Positions 16,733 to 27,122 are shown, counted from the stretch's first letter. The stretch is DNA of 64,000 nucleotides from Bacteroidota bacterium (GCA_011050615.1 DRFJ01000017.1:1-64000), one strand, 5' to 3'. Notes: generated by a model not told the origin, from the sequence alone. Numbers and translations: made by a program.

Positions 16733-18892
16733 TTACTTTTTTTCTAATTCATTCAGAGCACTGAGTGCAGCGTTGGCAATTACATTTCTTGTTGAGGTTA
16801 CCTTTGCAGCTTTCCCGACAAATTCAATATCTTTTTCTGAACCACATTTCCCGATTGATATTATACATTCTGCCTGCACCCTGTAACTGTCATCATTTTC
16901 AAACCTCTCTTTTAAGAACCTGATCATCCTTTTATCACCTGTATCACCAAGTATCCTGATAGCAGATACCCTGACCTGTGAGCTTGAGTCAAGCGCCATC
17001 TTTTTACAAAGGATATTGATTCTCTCATAACCGGATTTTTCCAGGCTCTCAATGGCAGCTTTCCTGACGTACCAGGAAGCATCATTCTGAGCTGTAGCCA
17101 TTAAGGCCTTTTTAACCTCATCAGTGATTTCATCTCCTGATAATTCTGCTGCTGCCTCAGCCCTGCCTATGATATCATCATTATCCAGTTTGAATAGCAA
17201 TTCATCAGTTCCCTGAGCATACCTTAACTCTTTCAACAATAACCCGTCATCATCAAACTTCACCATTTTAGGTTCTTCATCAAGTGAAAATTCAAATACC
17301 TCCTCTCTCTCATTAAGCCATAGCTGCTTTACTTTTTTACCATCAGTCAGGTACAGTCCGATTTTTACAGGTATACGGAAAGCATACGGCACACCATGGG
17401 TTGTATCCTGAACCTGTGATACTTTAATGCTCAATACATTTTCATTACTGTTCCATGTCTTAATTACCTCAAATACAGGGTGCCCTGGCCTGAAGAAGAA
17501 TTGCTCAAAAAACCAGTCCAAATTCTGACCGGTAATTTCCTTAATTGCTTTCATAAAATCATGGGTATCAACAGGCTCAAATGCATGTTTATGGAGGAAA
17601 TAGCTAATTGTCCTGAAATATAAATCATCGCCAAGGATTGACCTTAAAAGATGAAGCATCAGGGCTCCTTTCTGGTATGTATGCCTGTCGAAATTCTGGC
17701 CTGGTGATGCCAGCTCATAACGGTCAAAAACAATTGGTCGTATATACTTGGAATGCGCTTCATTCAGATAAGCATTTTTCTTTCCTTCAAGATCAATCAT
17801 TCCTTCATCTTTGCCTCTCACCCTGTTGGTCCAGATATAGTCACAATAGGTCCCGAAACTCTCATTAAGCCAGGTCTGTGACCATGTTCTCAGTGTAATT
17901 AGATCACCCCACCAGTGATGTGCCGTTTCATGCGCTATTATCCTGTCGAAAGAGTAATCCTTCAGCCCTTTTTCGTCCATGTTCACTATCATTCCATTTG
18001 AATATAGAGTTGCAGTAGTAGATTCTGCGGCCCCACCCATCGGGGGTATCATAACCTGGTCACATTTGGCCCAGGGATATTCAAAACCGAATAATTCGTT
18101 GAAGAATTCAATTATTTCAGGTGTCCGGCCGAAAGCAGTAAAGGCTGAAGCTGAATCCTTTGGGAACACCCAGTAATTAACAGGCAGATCACCCAGGGCA
18201 TCTTCGTAAACCACATAGGGAGCCACGGCCAGTACAAAAAGGTAGGTGGAATGAGGCAGATCCTGTTTCCAGTGCCAGACAGAACTCCCTGAATCCTCAT
18301 GAGTCATTCGTTGAAGTTCACCATTCGACACAGCCTTAAATCCCTCCGGTGCATGTATTATCATCTCATGGGTAACTTTATCATTGGGGAAATCATAACA
18401 GGGCATCCAGTTCCTCACCCTGTTGGGGAAATTTGGTCCCCATATCATTGCAGGATAGTTCTCAGATGCTTCATAAAAGATCTTCTGATCATTTTCAGGA
18501 TCAACAGCTGTATATCTTATCAAGAAGCTTATTGTGTCATTATATTTGTATTTATCCTCAAACAGAACCATAACTTTATCTTCCTTATGATTGAATTCAA
18601 GCGAATTTCCGCTTTCATCGGTTATTTCATCAATAGAAATATTAAATCCCGCATCAAACAAACATCTGTCGAAATCATTTCTCAGAGCCCTGACAGTCAT
18701 CTTATTTGAGCCAATTAACTGTTTTGCTTCCATATTAAATGAAAACTCAGCCCGGTAGTGAAGGGCATCATAGTCATGGCTCCTTTCGACCCGGACAGGT
18801 CTATTATAAATATCTGTTTTCTGTGCCCTTAGATATACAGCAGTGTTTATCAACAGAAGAATAAACACAATGAGATTTTTTAAACATTTCAT
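16733..18892 (-). CDS. M1-family aminopeptidase with C-terminal HEAT repeats
   Basis: Exported zinc aminopeptidase (signal peptide to about residue 23, LRAQ). The substrate-anchoring GAMEN-like element is MGGAAES with Glu290; the zinc motif is HETAHH (His321, His325) with the third ligand Glu344 in WLNESF, exactly the HExxH-18-E spacing of gluzincins. A late Tyr in the RHTYQKGALMLH segment fits the transition-state stabilising region. After the catalytic domain (to about residue 540), the C-terminal 150 residues form three or four HEAT-like helical repeats (for example YVRKAAIESLEKSGYE, QVRVSAIRILGDTGD, YRVQAECIISIGKCG). It removes N-terminal residues from peptides. It probably forms its own transcription unit; neighbours are an AraC regulator and a second metallopeptidase. 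Confidence 0.93.
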   Translation of the reverse strand: MKCLKNLIVFILLLINTAVYLRAQKTDIYNRPVRVERSHDYDALHYRAEFSFNMEAKQLIGSNKMTVRALRNDFDRCLFDAGFNISIDEITDESGNSLEFNHKEDKVMVLFEDKYKYNDTISFLIRYTAVDPENDQKIFYEASENYPAMIWGPNFPNRVRNWMPCYDFPNDKVTHEMIIHAPEGFKAVSNGELQRMTHEDSGSSVWHWKQDLPHSTYLFVLAVAPYVVYEDALGDLPVNYWVFPKDSASAFTAFGRTPEIIEFFNELFGFEYPWAKCDQVMIPPMGGAAESTTATLYSNGMIVNMDEKGLKDYSFDRIIAHETAHHWWGDLITLRTWSQTWLNESFGTYCDYIWTNRVRGKDEGMIDLEGKKNAYLNEAHSKYIRPIVFDRYELASPGQNFDRHTYQKGALMLHLLRSILGDDLYFRTISYFLHKHAFEPVDTHDFMKAIKEITGQNLDWFFEQFFFRPGHPVFEVIKTWNSNENVLSIKVSQVQDTTHGVPYAFRIPVKIGLYLTDGKKVKQLWLNEREEVFEFSLDEEPKMVKFDDDGLLLKELRYAQGTDELLFKLDNDDIIGRAEAAAELSGDEITDEVKKALMATAQNDASWYVRKAAIESLEKSGYERINILCKKMALDSSSQVRVSAIRILGDTGDKRMIRFLKERFENDDSYRVQAECIISIGKCGSEKDIEFVGKAAKVTSTRNVIANAALSALNELEKK

Positions 18893-19073
18893 AATAAATC
18901 TATTAATTGATCAATTCAATAAAATACAGATGATTTTTCCAGTCTCGAAAATATAAATATCATCAAGCGATAATAACATCTTTTCATCTACTTCCTGTGC
19001 AACCAGTGATATCGGGGAGGCATGAAAAATTATGAATCCAGGAATAGCAAATATGTTTTCATTATCCCAAGTA

Positions 19074-20414
19074 TTAATTAACCTGCCATATTGTTTCGAT
19101 CATTTTATAACCAGTAGTATCATATTCACTCAGTTGATCGCGGGTATAGGGATAGAAATCATTCATTCCCCAGTATGCTTCACTCAACTCTGCAAAGTAT
19201 TCCTTTTCATTTGTAAGTGCATATGCCTCTGCAACAATATGTTTGGTTCCATCTGCCCTGATGTGTTCTACATTCCTGTGCAGACCTGCCGCTTTTGCCT
19301 TTTCATATGCCGACCTTATGATACTATTTTCCCAACCGGCAACATGATAATGGTAATAATGAGACAGTTCATGCCACACTATCAGGGGTTGGTTAACTGC
19401 AATCCAGTCATTAAAATTAGTTGCATTTGTAATTTCAACACAATGAGTCTTTTCAGGAACATGTCCATTCTCGAGTATCCAGAGTTTATTAGGATGAAAG
19501 CAGGCTCCATTACCATTATTATACTCAACCCAGACCGGTCGTTTTCGCATTTCGGTCAGTATCTCAGTATTTAATGAATCTGACATTATTCCCAGTGTTT
19601 CAAAAGCCTTTTCAACAGCATTTAGCACCTCTTGATTTTCTGATTCGTCTTTCCTTATCATAATCTCAAAACCATGGCCATTGACCGGAATATAATTTTT
19701 TATCTTCCTTACTCCCCATATTGCTACCAGCATGCTGAATCCATCAGGATCATATTCCTTAAGGTCTTCATAAACAAACGGGTAATAGTCTGATATATTA
19801 AAGTAGGCTTCGGAGATCTTTGCAAAATAATCCCTCTCACTTTTTGAAGCAGGTGAATTTTCTCCTGCTGTAATACCTTCAGGGGTATAATGATCTACTG
19901 AATTATATATACCTTTCTGCAATGCTGTCTGATAAGCCGCAGCGATTTTATTCCTTTCAGTACCATTAAGGCTTTCATAGTATTGTAATGAAAAAGCATA
20001 TATCAGCAAACCCGGCTCTTTATTTCTTAAATTGTTAATTAGCTCATTAAGATTGCCTATTTCAATACATCCAATTTTGTTTTTATCATCGATGCTGTCT
20101 GAGTTACCGGGTTGCCAGAATTTAACGGCAAAATCTTTCGATGGATAAGAAATATATATTGGGATATCCTGCATCATATCCAGATCAGAGTATGGAATAT
20201 AATTCAGCATGGTATCCAGGCACTTCTCAAGATTTCTCATATCAGCTATCCAGGTCGCATCATTCTCAGGATATCCTGGCTTCATTTTAATTCTGAAACC
20301 TGACAGTACTTCTGACCTGTATATGTTATCAATAACAGGTACTTCATCTTCCTTTTCACAAGAAGAAATTATTAATATCCCTAATAACAATATGATTGCT
20401 TTCCGGTTTTCCAT
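19074..20414 (-). CDS. Lipoprotein metallopeptidase, lethal-factor (ATLF)-like, internally duplicated with one dead half
   Basis: Putative zinc peptidase of anthrax lethal-factor-like fold, anchored by a lipobox (LIISSC, Cys19). The C-terminal half has the zinc motif HELSH (His348, Glu349, His352) and the helix NEKEYFAELSEAYWG, where Glu409 or Glu412 would be the third ligand. The N-terminal half (about residues 33-238) is a degenerate copy: YFAKISEAYFNISDYYPF matches YFAELSEAYWGMNDFYPY, and the region aligned with HELSH reads AFSLQ, so both His and the Glu are gone and the aligned Glu409 is Lys199. The molecule therefore seems to pair one active with one inactive domain. It begins beyond the SusCD terminator, with a weak -7 box at 20446-20453. 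Family assignment rests on the motifs only. Confidence 0.75.
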   Translation of the reverse strand: MENRKAIILLLGILIISSCEKEDEVPVIDNIYRSEVLSGFRIKMKPGYPENDATWIADMRNLEKCLDTMLNYIPYSDLDMMQDIPIYISYPSKDFAVKFWQPGNSDSIDDKNKIGCIEIGNLNELINNLRNKEPGLLIYAFSLQYYESLNGTERNKIAAAYQTALQKGIYNSVDHYTPEGITAGENSPASKSERDYFAKISEAYFNISDYYPFVYEDLKEYDPDGFSMLVAIWGVRKIKNYIPVNGHGFEIMIRKDESENQEVLNAVEKAFETLGIMSDSLNTEILTEMRKRPVWVEYNNGNGACFHPNKLWILENGHVPEKTHCVEITNATNFNDWIAVNQPLIVWHELSHYYHYHVAGWENSIIRSAYEKAKAAGLHRNVEHIRADGTKHIVAEAYALTNEKEYFAELSEAYWGMNDFYPYTRDQLSEYDTTGYKMIETIWQVN

Positions 20415-20445
20415 TCTTGAAAAATATCTAAAATGTTCAATATTT

Positions 20446-20453
20446 CAAAATTA
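20446..20453 (-). promoter_or_regulatory. Possible -7 box for the duplicated metallopeptidase
   Basis: The minus strand reads TAATTTTG (TAnnTTTG) 32 bases before the start at 20414 and directly after the SusCD terminator, a sensible place for a new promoter. No -33 box was identified. Confidence 0.3.
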
Positions 20454-20456
20454 AAA

Positions 20457-20488
20457 GAAGACCAACCTTTTTTATCAGGTTGGTCTTC
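20457..20488 (-). terminator. Rho-independent terminator behind susD
   Basis: A perfect 11-base-pair stem, GAAGACCAACC paired with GGTTGGTCTTC, encloses a 10-base loop. On the minus strand it is followed by the T-rich CTTTTAATTTTG. It lies 55 bases after the SusD stop and before the metallopeptidase start, so it should end the SusC-SusD transcript. Confidence 0.85.
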
Positions 20489-20542
20489 ATTAAGTTCAAT
20501 TACAGTACCCTAACCTAAAACGTAATAAACTATGAACTTCAT

Positions 20543-21979
20543 TTATTTACCAGTATAAATTCCTGTTGCCGGATTCTGGTCTGTTACCAAATCCATATTC
20601 TTATTAATCAGGAATTCACTTTCGGGTATTTGAAATATGAATTCCCATGAATTGGAAGGTATACTGAGTTTAAACGGATGATCATCATCACGTTCAAGTG
20701 GAAGTTCATTTCTCAGCATATCCCAAAAAATGATACCTTCGCCCCAGAACTCTTTTCTTTTTTCAAGAAGAATCTCATCTATAAGATCCTGGCCTGTATT
20801 GATTGATTTCACTGCAGCCGGATCAGCCCTGTGTTGCACCATATATAAAGCATCCTGTGCATCTGAATCAGTATAACTACTGCTTCTGACCATTGCTTCA
20901 GCTTCAATCAAATACATTTCCGCAGACCTCATCAGAGGGTAATCGCCTGAATACCGTGGCTCAGCCATTGCATGTTTATAGTTCCAATGAATCCCTTCTC
21001 CATCTGTAATTATTAGTTGACCACGAACATCAGTTGCAGAATAAGAGTCCGTTAAAGATGTGGCAGTTGAGATATAATACTCAGCATCGTCGGGATCTAA
21101 TGTGTTAGTGGCGGAGCCCCAGTCAGGATGTTCTTCAGCATTATTATTCTGACCCCATATCCACTCCTGATTATTTACATCATTAAAACCACCCTGCCAT
21201 TCCTCACCTGACATAAGAGGATAATTCTGCCTTGCAGCCTGTGCATGCGATATAGCATTGTCCCAATCCTCCATGGTAAGATATACCCTTGCGAGCATTC
21301 CATTCACTACATCAATATTGAAATAACCTTTATGGTCTCTATCTGAAGTGATCAAGCCTTTGGCCTGATTCAGATCTGATAGGATTTGACTATACACTTC
21401 CGATACAGGTGATCTCGGATTACCAAGCGTTTCAGATGTTGTTGGCTCCGTGTAAATAGGTATACCTGGTTGGTTTGCAGCTATACCATAAGTGTGCTGA
21501 TACCTTCGAACAAGCTCGAAGTAGCAATACCCGCGCATTGCCAGAGCCTCTCCCTTTACCTTGTCAATTTCTGCCTGACTACCTTCCACATCACCCAGAT
21601 TTGCAAGAAGGTCGTTAATATTATTTATACTATTGTACAACATTTCCCAGGGGTAACGAACAGTTCCACTAGTCTGGGTAAATGAAGAATAAGCCATTTC
21701 GGATGAATACCAGCTTCTCAAGACCCAGAAATCAGGCCCCATGCAGTCTGCTACCAGAGCAAGACAATGAAGACCTGATTGATTCATCGAGTGGAATTGT
21801 CTCCACTCCCTGTATATACCTACCAAAACAGCCCTGGCTGTCTCCGGAGTATCATAAACATCTGTTTTAGAAACAGATGTAGATGGTTTGGTTTCAAGGA
21901 AGTCTTCACTACATCCTGCCAGTATCCCCAGAGCCAGGAACAAAATTATGAAATATCTTATTTTATATATATTATTCAT
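20543..21979 (-). CDS. SusD/RagB-family glycan-binding lipoprotein
   Basis: Outer-membrane surface lipoprotein (lipobox LAGC, Cys23) that would close over the SusC pore and bind incoming oligosaccharide or glycopeptide. The SusD fold is indicated by the N-terminal FLETKPSTSVSKTDVYDTPE segment, the TPR-like helices with MRGYCYFELVRRYQ and MLARVYLTMEDWDNAISHA, and the C-terminal LLEKRKEFWGEGIIFWDMLR and PESEFLINKN blocks typical of the family. The 478-residue length is normal. It follows the SusC gene after 21 bases and is terminated by the hairpin at 20457-20488, giving a two-gene operon. The ligand cannot be read from the sequence; the neighbouring sulfatases and GH95 fucosidase point to a sulfated fucose-containing glycan. 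Confidence 0.93.
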   Translation of the reverse strand: MNNIYKIRYFIILFLALGILAGCSEDFLETKPSTSVSKTDVYDTPETARAVLVGIYREWRQFHSMNQSGLHCLALVADCMGPDFWVLRSWYSSEMAYSSFTQTSGTVRYPWEMLYNSINNINDLLANLGDVEGSQAEIDKVKGEALAMRGYCYFELVRRYQHTYGIAANQPGIPIYTEPTTSETLGNPRSPVSEVYSQILSDLNQAKGLITSDRDHKGYFNIDVVNGMLARVYLTMEDWDNAISHAQAARQNYPLMSGEEWQGGFNDVNNQEWIWGQNNNAEEHPDWGSATNTLDPDDAEYYISTATSLTDSYSATDVRGQLIITDGEGIHWNYKHAMAEPRYSGDYPLMRSAEMYLIEAEAMVRSSSYTDSDAQDALYMVQHRADPAAVKSINTGQDLIDEILLEKRKEFWGEGIIFWDMLRNELPLERDDDHPFKLSIPSNSWEFIFQIPESEFLINKNMDLVTDQNPATGIYTGK

Positions 21980-22000
21980 GATATTACAGTTTTATAATTC

Positions 22001-25000
22001 TTAAAAAGTTACCTGAATTCCTCCGGAAAATATTTTCGGGGTTGGTATATTCCCTGAGCGTGAGCCACCGTCTAAACCAGCTTCAGGATCCAAACTACGG
22101 TCATTCTTCCCATATTTAAATATAGTTATAAAGTTATCCCCCTGGAAAAAGACCCTGACCTTTGAGAGGTCAAACCTGGAAACAATGTTATGAGGTATTG
22201 TATAACCCAACGTCAGGTTTCTTAACCTTAAATATGTTCCATCAACAAGGAACCTTGTAGATGTTGCAGAGAACTGATTTCCTATTGCACCATAATCTGT
22301 AAGCCTTGGTATATCTGTATCAGTATTTTCAGGAGTCCAGTAATTAACCATTGCTTTTGCAAAAGTTTCTGGCCGGGTACCGGAACGACACATGGACTGA
22401 TACACTTGATCATAAATCTTGCCACCAAATTTATACATTATATTAAAGCTCAGGTCGAAGCCTTTATAATAGAAAGAATTAACCACATTACCGTACAGAT
22501 CAGGCAGTGATGAGCCAACATAGTAGAAACTTGCTTCGGACAGTACTTCCGTGGTTTCCTTACCTATTACTATTGGGTCACCATTCTCATCCAATACCGG
22601 GTCACCCATTGGGTCTGTTTCATAAATATTTTTAAAATACATAGCGTTACCATTTTCCGGGTTAACTCCTGCATAGTCACGCAAATAGAAATCATATACT
22701 GATCTGCCGACAACATACCTATGCCAACCGGCACTTATCTCTTCGCTTGGTAAACTGGTAATTACATTCTTAAAGCTTGTCATGTTAAGTTGTGTTTCCC
22801 ACCTGAAATCTCCCGAAAGAATATTTACTGAGTTTACCGATAGTTCGATACCTCTGTTTGCCACATCACCTATATTCTCAGCCACTGAACCCAGGCCGGA
22901 TGAAAGAGGTAACTCCCTGTTGAAAAGAAGGTCTTTTGATTTTCTATTGAAGTATTCAATTGAAAAGTTCCAGCGTCCGAGTATATTGGCTTCGATACCA
23001 AAATTAGCCTGGATATTTTTTTCCCAGTGCAGTTTTTCATTAGTAAGAGTGTTCAATTGGAAACCGGATTTTCCAAGGTCCTTGGTAGTATCATACAATC
23101 CGAGCCATGCATAATAACCCGAAATTCTCTCATTTCCCTGTGTTCCATAGCTTGCACGTAATGTCAGGTTATCCAGCCAGGTATAATTTTCCATAAAAGA
23201 CTCTTCAGATATCCTCCAGGATGCTCCTGCAGACCAGAAATTACCCCAGCGGGATCCCGGAGCAAACCTGGATGAGCCATCTCTTCTGAAACTTGCCGAA
23301 ATATAATACTTATCATTGTAATTATACTCTGCGTTACTCAGGTAACTTTCTATCCTGTGGTTATCTTCCCATGATCCGTTCCCTGTCAGGTTTGATGCTG
23401 CACTTACTTCAATTAATGAAAATGTCGGGAAACCTGAACGTGAAGCATCCACACCATGCCAGGTATATGAATATGCCTCATGACCTGCAAGCAGGCTGAT
23501 ATTATGATTACCAAGACTCTTTGAGTAGCGGATAAGGTTAGTTAGAGTGTAAGTTATGCCTCTGTCTCTTCTTCTATATGAGCTACCTCCCTGATTTGTT
23601 GTAAAGCTGCTCAGACCACTCCAATGTTGATAAAATGAATGTACTGAATAATCAACACTCAAAGAATTCTCTATACTTAAACCGGGAAGCAGGTAGAAAT
23701 TAACGAAGCCCCTTGTGCTAAGGTTATCTTGTTCATCAATATCCTGACTGTCTCTCATGGTTGCAAGTGGATTAAGCCACTCCCAGGTTCTTCTGTACCA
23801 TCCGCCGGGCCACTCACTCTGGAATTGTCCGTTGTGATACAATAATTTATTACCCTCCTCATCTCTTGCCCAGTCTTCAACAGTTATATCATATATCCAA
23901 GGAGGGTAGATATCAGGCATGTCCGTCACAAAACGTGTACCCCCAGCACCCCATGGAGCGTCCATAATGCCGTGATTAAAGGAAGTATTCAGTCCAGCTT
24001 CAAACCAGTCATTTACTTTCTGAGACAAATTAAGTCGTGCAGAATACCTCTCGAATTTGGAAGTCATTAAAACTCCTTTATCACGAAAGTAACCCACTGA
24101 AAAATAGTGGTTCAGTCCCTCATCTGTTTGTCCACTCAAACTCAGGTGATAATCTTGGCGCGGACCAGGCTTAAATAATTCATCTTCCCATATTCCGCTG
24201 CCCCACCTTGGCTCAACTGACGTATTGAAACTGCCGTCAGGGTTTAGTGGATATTCCTTGAAAGAATTATATCCTCCAACTGATGGAAGCAGGTTGTCAT
24301 GAGCATAGGTTTCAGCTTCTGACAAGCCAGCACCTGGATTTCTGTCAAGATATCCCATCTTAATAGCTTCCCAATGCATCTCATAATACTCGGCATTATT
24401 AACTCTATAGTGAAGTGGCATTGCAAGTGATGACACACCATAAGTGGTACTAAAGTTTACTTTCGTTTTTCCGGCTTCACCCTTCTTGGTTGTAATCATA
24501 ATAACACCACCTGAAGCTCTTGCTCCATACAATGCGGTTGCCGATGCATCCTTCAGCACACTGATAGATTCAACATCGTTAGGATCAATACCATTCAAAT
24601 ATCCACCATATGGAGCTCCATCAACAACTATTAAAGGACTCGAATTTCCATTGATTGAACTTATCCCTCTGATACGTATTGTTGGGGTTTCTCCCGGCTG
24701 CCCTGTACCTAGCACCTGAATACCGGTTGTTACTCCTTCCAGGTTTTGTGCAACATTGGAAGTCTGAAGTTTTTTAATCTCTTCCGATTCAACCACCGCT
24801 GCAGATCCAGTAAAAGATGCTTTCTTGGTCGTACCATACGCCACTACCATTACTTCCTCCAAATCGTAGATGGCGGGTTCCATTTCTACATTTACTGTTG
24901 TTTGTCCGTTTAAAGGGACTTCAATTGATGAAAACCCTACAAAAGAAAAAACAAGAGTTTCTTCAAGAGACGGAACATTAATCGAATAATTCCCGTCTGC

Positions 25001-25162
25001 ATCCGTTATAGCCCCTGTTGTAGTACCTTTTACAAGGATAGTAACACCGGGTATTGTTTGACCATCCCTGGCACTTCTAACAGTTCCTGTAACGGTTTGC
25101 GCTACCAGGACCTGGAGTCCCGAGCACAATAGTACCAATACATAAAGAACGAGTTTTTTCAT
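22001..25162 (-). CDS. SusC/RagA TonB-dependent outer-membrane transporter
   Basis: Nutrient importer of the SusC family, driven by TonB. Order of parts: signal peptide (1-21), carboxypeptidase-regulatory-like domain (about 22-97, VTGTVRSARDGQTIPGVTIL), TonB-box region with YDLEEVMVVAYGT, plug domain (about 110-235, with LIVVDGAPYGGYLNGIDPNDV and KDASATALYGARASGGVIMIT), then the 22-strand barrel ending in Phe. The 1053-residue length is typical. It is the first gene of a two-gene operon with SusD 21 bases downstream. No sigma/anti-sigma pair adjoins it. With the sulfatase upstream at 25413, it defines the uptake core of the glycan-use region. Confidence 0.95.
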   Translation of the reverse strand: MKKLVLYVLVLLCSGLQVLVAQTVTGTVRSARDGQTIPGVTILVKGTTTGAITDADGNYSINVPSLEETLVFSFVGFSSIEVPLNGQTTVNVEMEPAIYDLEEVMVVAYGTTKKASFTGSAAVVESEEIKKLQTSNVAQNLEGVTTGIQVLGTGQPGETPTIRIRGISSINGNSSPLIVVDGAPYGGYLNGIDPNDVESISVLKDASATALYGARASGGVIMITTKKGEAGKTKVNFSTTYGVSSLAMPLHYRVNNAEYYEMHWEAIKMGYLDRNPGAGLSEAETYAHDNLLPSVGGYNSFKEYPLNPDGSFNTSVEPRWGSGIWEDELFKPGPRQDYHLSLSGQTDEGLNHYFSVGYFRDKGVLMTSKFERYSARLNLSQKVNDWFEAGLNTSFNHGIMDAPWGAGGTRFVTDMPDIYPPWIYDITVEDWARDEEGNKLLYHNGQFQSEWPGGWYRRTWEWLNPLATMRDSQDIDEQDNLSTRGFVNFYLLPGLSIENSLSVDYSVHSFYQHWSGLSSFTTNQGGSSYRRRDRGITYTLTNLIRYSKSLGNHNISLLAGHEAYSYTWHGVDASRSGFPTFSLIEVSAASNLTGNGSWEDNHRIESYLSNAEYNYNDKYYISASFRRDGSSRFAPGSRWGNFWSAGASWRISEESFMENYTWLDNLTLRASYGTQGNERISGYYAWLGLYDTTKDLGKSGFQLNTLTNEKLHWEKNIQANFGIEANILGRWNFSIEYFNRKSKDLLFNRELPLSSGLGSVAENIGDVANRGIELSVNSVNILSGDFRWETQLNMTSFKNVITSLPSEEISAGWHRYVVGRSVYDFYLRDYAGVNPENGNAMYFKNIYETDPMGDPVLDENGDPIVIGKETTEVLSEASFYYVGSSLPDLYGNVVNSFYYKGFDLSFNIMYKFGGKIYDQVYQSMCRSGTRPETFAKAMVNYWTPENTDTDIPRLTDYGAIGNQFSATSTRFLVDGTYLRLRNLTLGYTIPHNIVSRFDLSKVRVFFQGDNFITIFKYGKNDRSLDPEAGLDGGSRSGNIPTPKIFSGGIQVTF

Positions 25163-25412
25163 AATAAGAATTTAAGATTTAGGATAAAATATTTTTGTGC
25201 AGGTAATATATATAGATAGGTATGGATAATCAATCAACTAATTATCCAATCTATATACTATATTGCAAAAAGTTAGTGAACAAGCTAATTTAATAATTGG
25301 CAGTCAGAGTAGTTAGCGATAAGTCAGGTAATCCACGACTTGTTTCCGGTATCAGTATTCCAGGTTATTCATTTCAGTAGTGGAACCGGGTCAGTAGAGA
25401 TCAAGTAGTAAA

Positions 25413-26954
25413 TTACTTCTTATTCCAAAACTCTTTAATAAGGGCCGGATAACTTTTATCATTATCCAACCAGAATTTATACTCTTCCCTGGAGGCAAAT
25501 GGAGGCGTGTGATGCGGTTGTAGTTCCTGGCTTGTTTTCATTAATGGTGCCGGATCTTCAGGCAAGGTTTTTCTTAACTCATTCAGTATATCTTCATAAT
25601 CCTTAATACCGGCAAGATTATACCATTCCTCCGGATCATTATCATGATCATAGAGTTCTTCCGACCCGTCAATATATAATGTATATCTCCATCTTTCCGT
25701 TCTTACCGAGAATTCATCATAATCATATGATGATATTGCAGGATATTCCCATTCCATATTTGGATCTTTCAGTAATGGAGTCAGGCTCCTGCCATCAATA
25801 TCCTCGCGGGGTGGAAGACCACACAGATCTATGAGGGTCGGGTATATATCCTGCAATGAAACAATCCTGTTGCAGTCTTTTGTGGCAGAACCATCCGGAA
25901 ACCCCTCAACATCTTCAGGTACCTTTATTATAAGATTTGTCTTCAGAACATTCTCCCATAATGCGAATTTTCGCCAATGATTTTTCTCTCCTAATTGCCA
26001 TCCATGATCAGACCATACAATTATAATAGTGTTATCAGCATAAGCACTATTGTCCAAAGCCTCCATCAGCATTCCGAACATTGCATCTGCATAAGCTATA
26101 GATGCCAGGTATCCCTGTACTGCATCTTTCCATAGTCCGGCCTCAGTGACATGCTTATGATAATCCCCTGCACGTGAAGCGATATCTTTAGCACGTTCAC
26201 CCAGATCATTAAGATCATTCTCAAGAACCAGAGGTAATTGCAGCGAATCAAAAGGAAACAGTTCAAAGTATTTACGTGGAACATACCATGGCAGATGTGG
26301 TCGGTAAATACCACAGGCAAGGAAAAATGGTTTCTCGTGATCCTCATTCAGTTTGTTTGCTACCCACTTAACACTTTTATAATCACCCATCAGTGAATCA
26401 GGAATATCCAAAGGAGCCCAGTCGAACATCATGTACATATTCTCAAATACAGGCATGTTTATGGTGCCTGATTCTCCTCTTTCCGGCATATAGTCATCAG
26501 GCATATTTTTCAACTGTGATGGCCAATATTCATCCCAGCAAGCTGAATCGATCATATGATAATGAAAGATCTTACCTGCTCCAGCAGAATAATACCCATG
26601 CTCACGGAAGTACTGACCTATTGTAATACGTTCAGGGATAACCTCACGCCAGTCCTGATAATTTGAATATACCCCCGACGTATGTGGAGCATAACCTGTC
26701 ATTATAGCTGTCCGTGACGGGTTACAGGCAGGATTTGAACAGTATGCGTTTCTGAAGCTTACTGCTTTATCAGCAAACCTATCAAGATTGGGCGTAAAAG
26801 CCTGGGGATGTCCTCCCATATAACCAGTCCAGTCATTCAGGTCATCAATAGCTACGAACAGTACATTGGGTTTTTCAATCATCTTATCGATTGATCTACA
26901 CCCTGCAAGAGATACGAAAATAATTAAAACACACAGATAAAATATTTTTTTCAT
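25413..26954 (-). CDS. Sulfatase, Cys type, lipoprotein
   Basis: Predicted lipoprotein sulfatase (lipobox LAGC, Cys19). It starts NVLFVAIDDLNDW, has the formylglycine signature CNPSRTAIMTG with Cys at residue 77 and the late block VWSDHGWQLGEKNHWRK. It is a clear paralog of the 1976-3406 sulfatase, sharing FFLACGIYRPHLPWYVPRKYF and the ELYDHDNDPEEWYNLAG tail, but has about 35 extra C-terminal residues including a basic-aromatic end. It stands alone, 250 bases upstream of SusC, with a -7 box at 26979-26986. Substrate unknown; the SusCD neighbourhood suggests that it desulfates the polymer taken up there. Confidence 0.92.
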   Translation of the reverse strand: MKKIFYLCVLIIFVSLAGCRSIDKMIEKPNVLFVAIDDLNDWTGYMGGHPQAFTPNLDRFADKAVSFRNAYCSNPACNPSRTAIMTGYAPHTSGVYSNYQDWREVIPERITIGQYFREHGYYSAGAGKIFHYHMIDSACWDEYWPSQLKNMPDDYMPERGESGTINMPVFENMYMMFDWAPLDIPDSLMGDYKSVKWVANKLNEDHEKPFFLACGIYRPHLPWYVPRKYFELFPFDSLQLPLVLENDLNDLGERAKDIASRAGDYHKHVTEAGLWKDAVQGYLASIAYADAMFGMLMEALDNSAYADNTIIIVWSDHGWQLGEKNHWRKFALWENVLKTNLIIKVPEDVEGFPDGSATKDCNRIVSLQDIYPTLIDLCGLPPREDIDGRSLTPLLKDPNMEWEYPAISSYDYDEFSVRTERWRYTLYIDGSEELYDHDNDPEEWYNLAGIKDYEDILNELRKTLPEDPAPLMKTSQELQPHHTPPFASREEYKFWLDNDKSYPALIKEFWNKK

Positions 26955-26978
26955 AACAATGAGAATTCCTTTACCTTC

Positions 26979-26986
26979 AAAGATAA
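26979..26986 (-). promoter_or_regulatory. Possible -7 box for the SusCD-proximal sulfatase
   Basis: The minus strand reads TATCTTTG (TAnnTTTG) 24-31 bases before the sulfatase start. Position is good for a promoter; a -33 element was not evident. Confidence 0.35.
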
Positions 26987-27122
26987 TAAAAATACGCTTT
27001 TACGTCAGGCATTAAACTTTATCATAAGTGTGTAATTGGTTTGGTTAGATTAATGGGCATAATTGTATTTATCCAAAGAAGATCCGGATGTTTATTATAT
27101 GAACTAGTACAAAATGCAGTAG

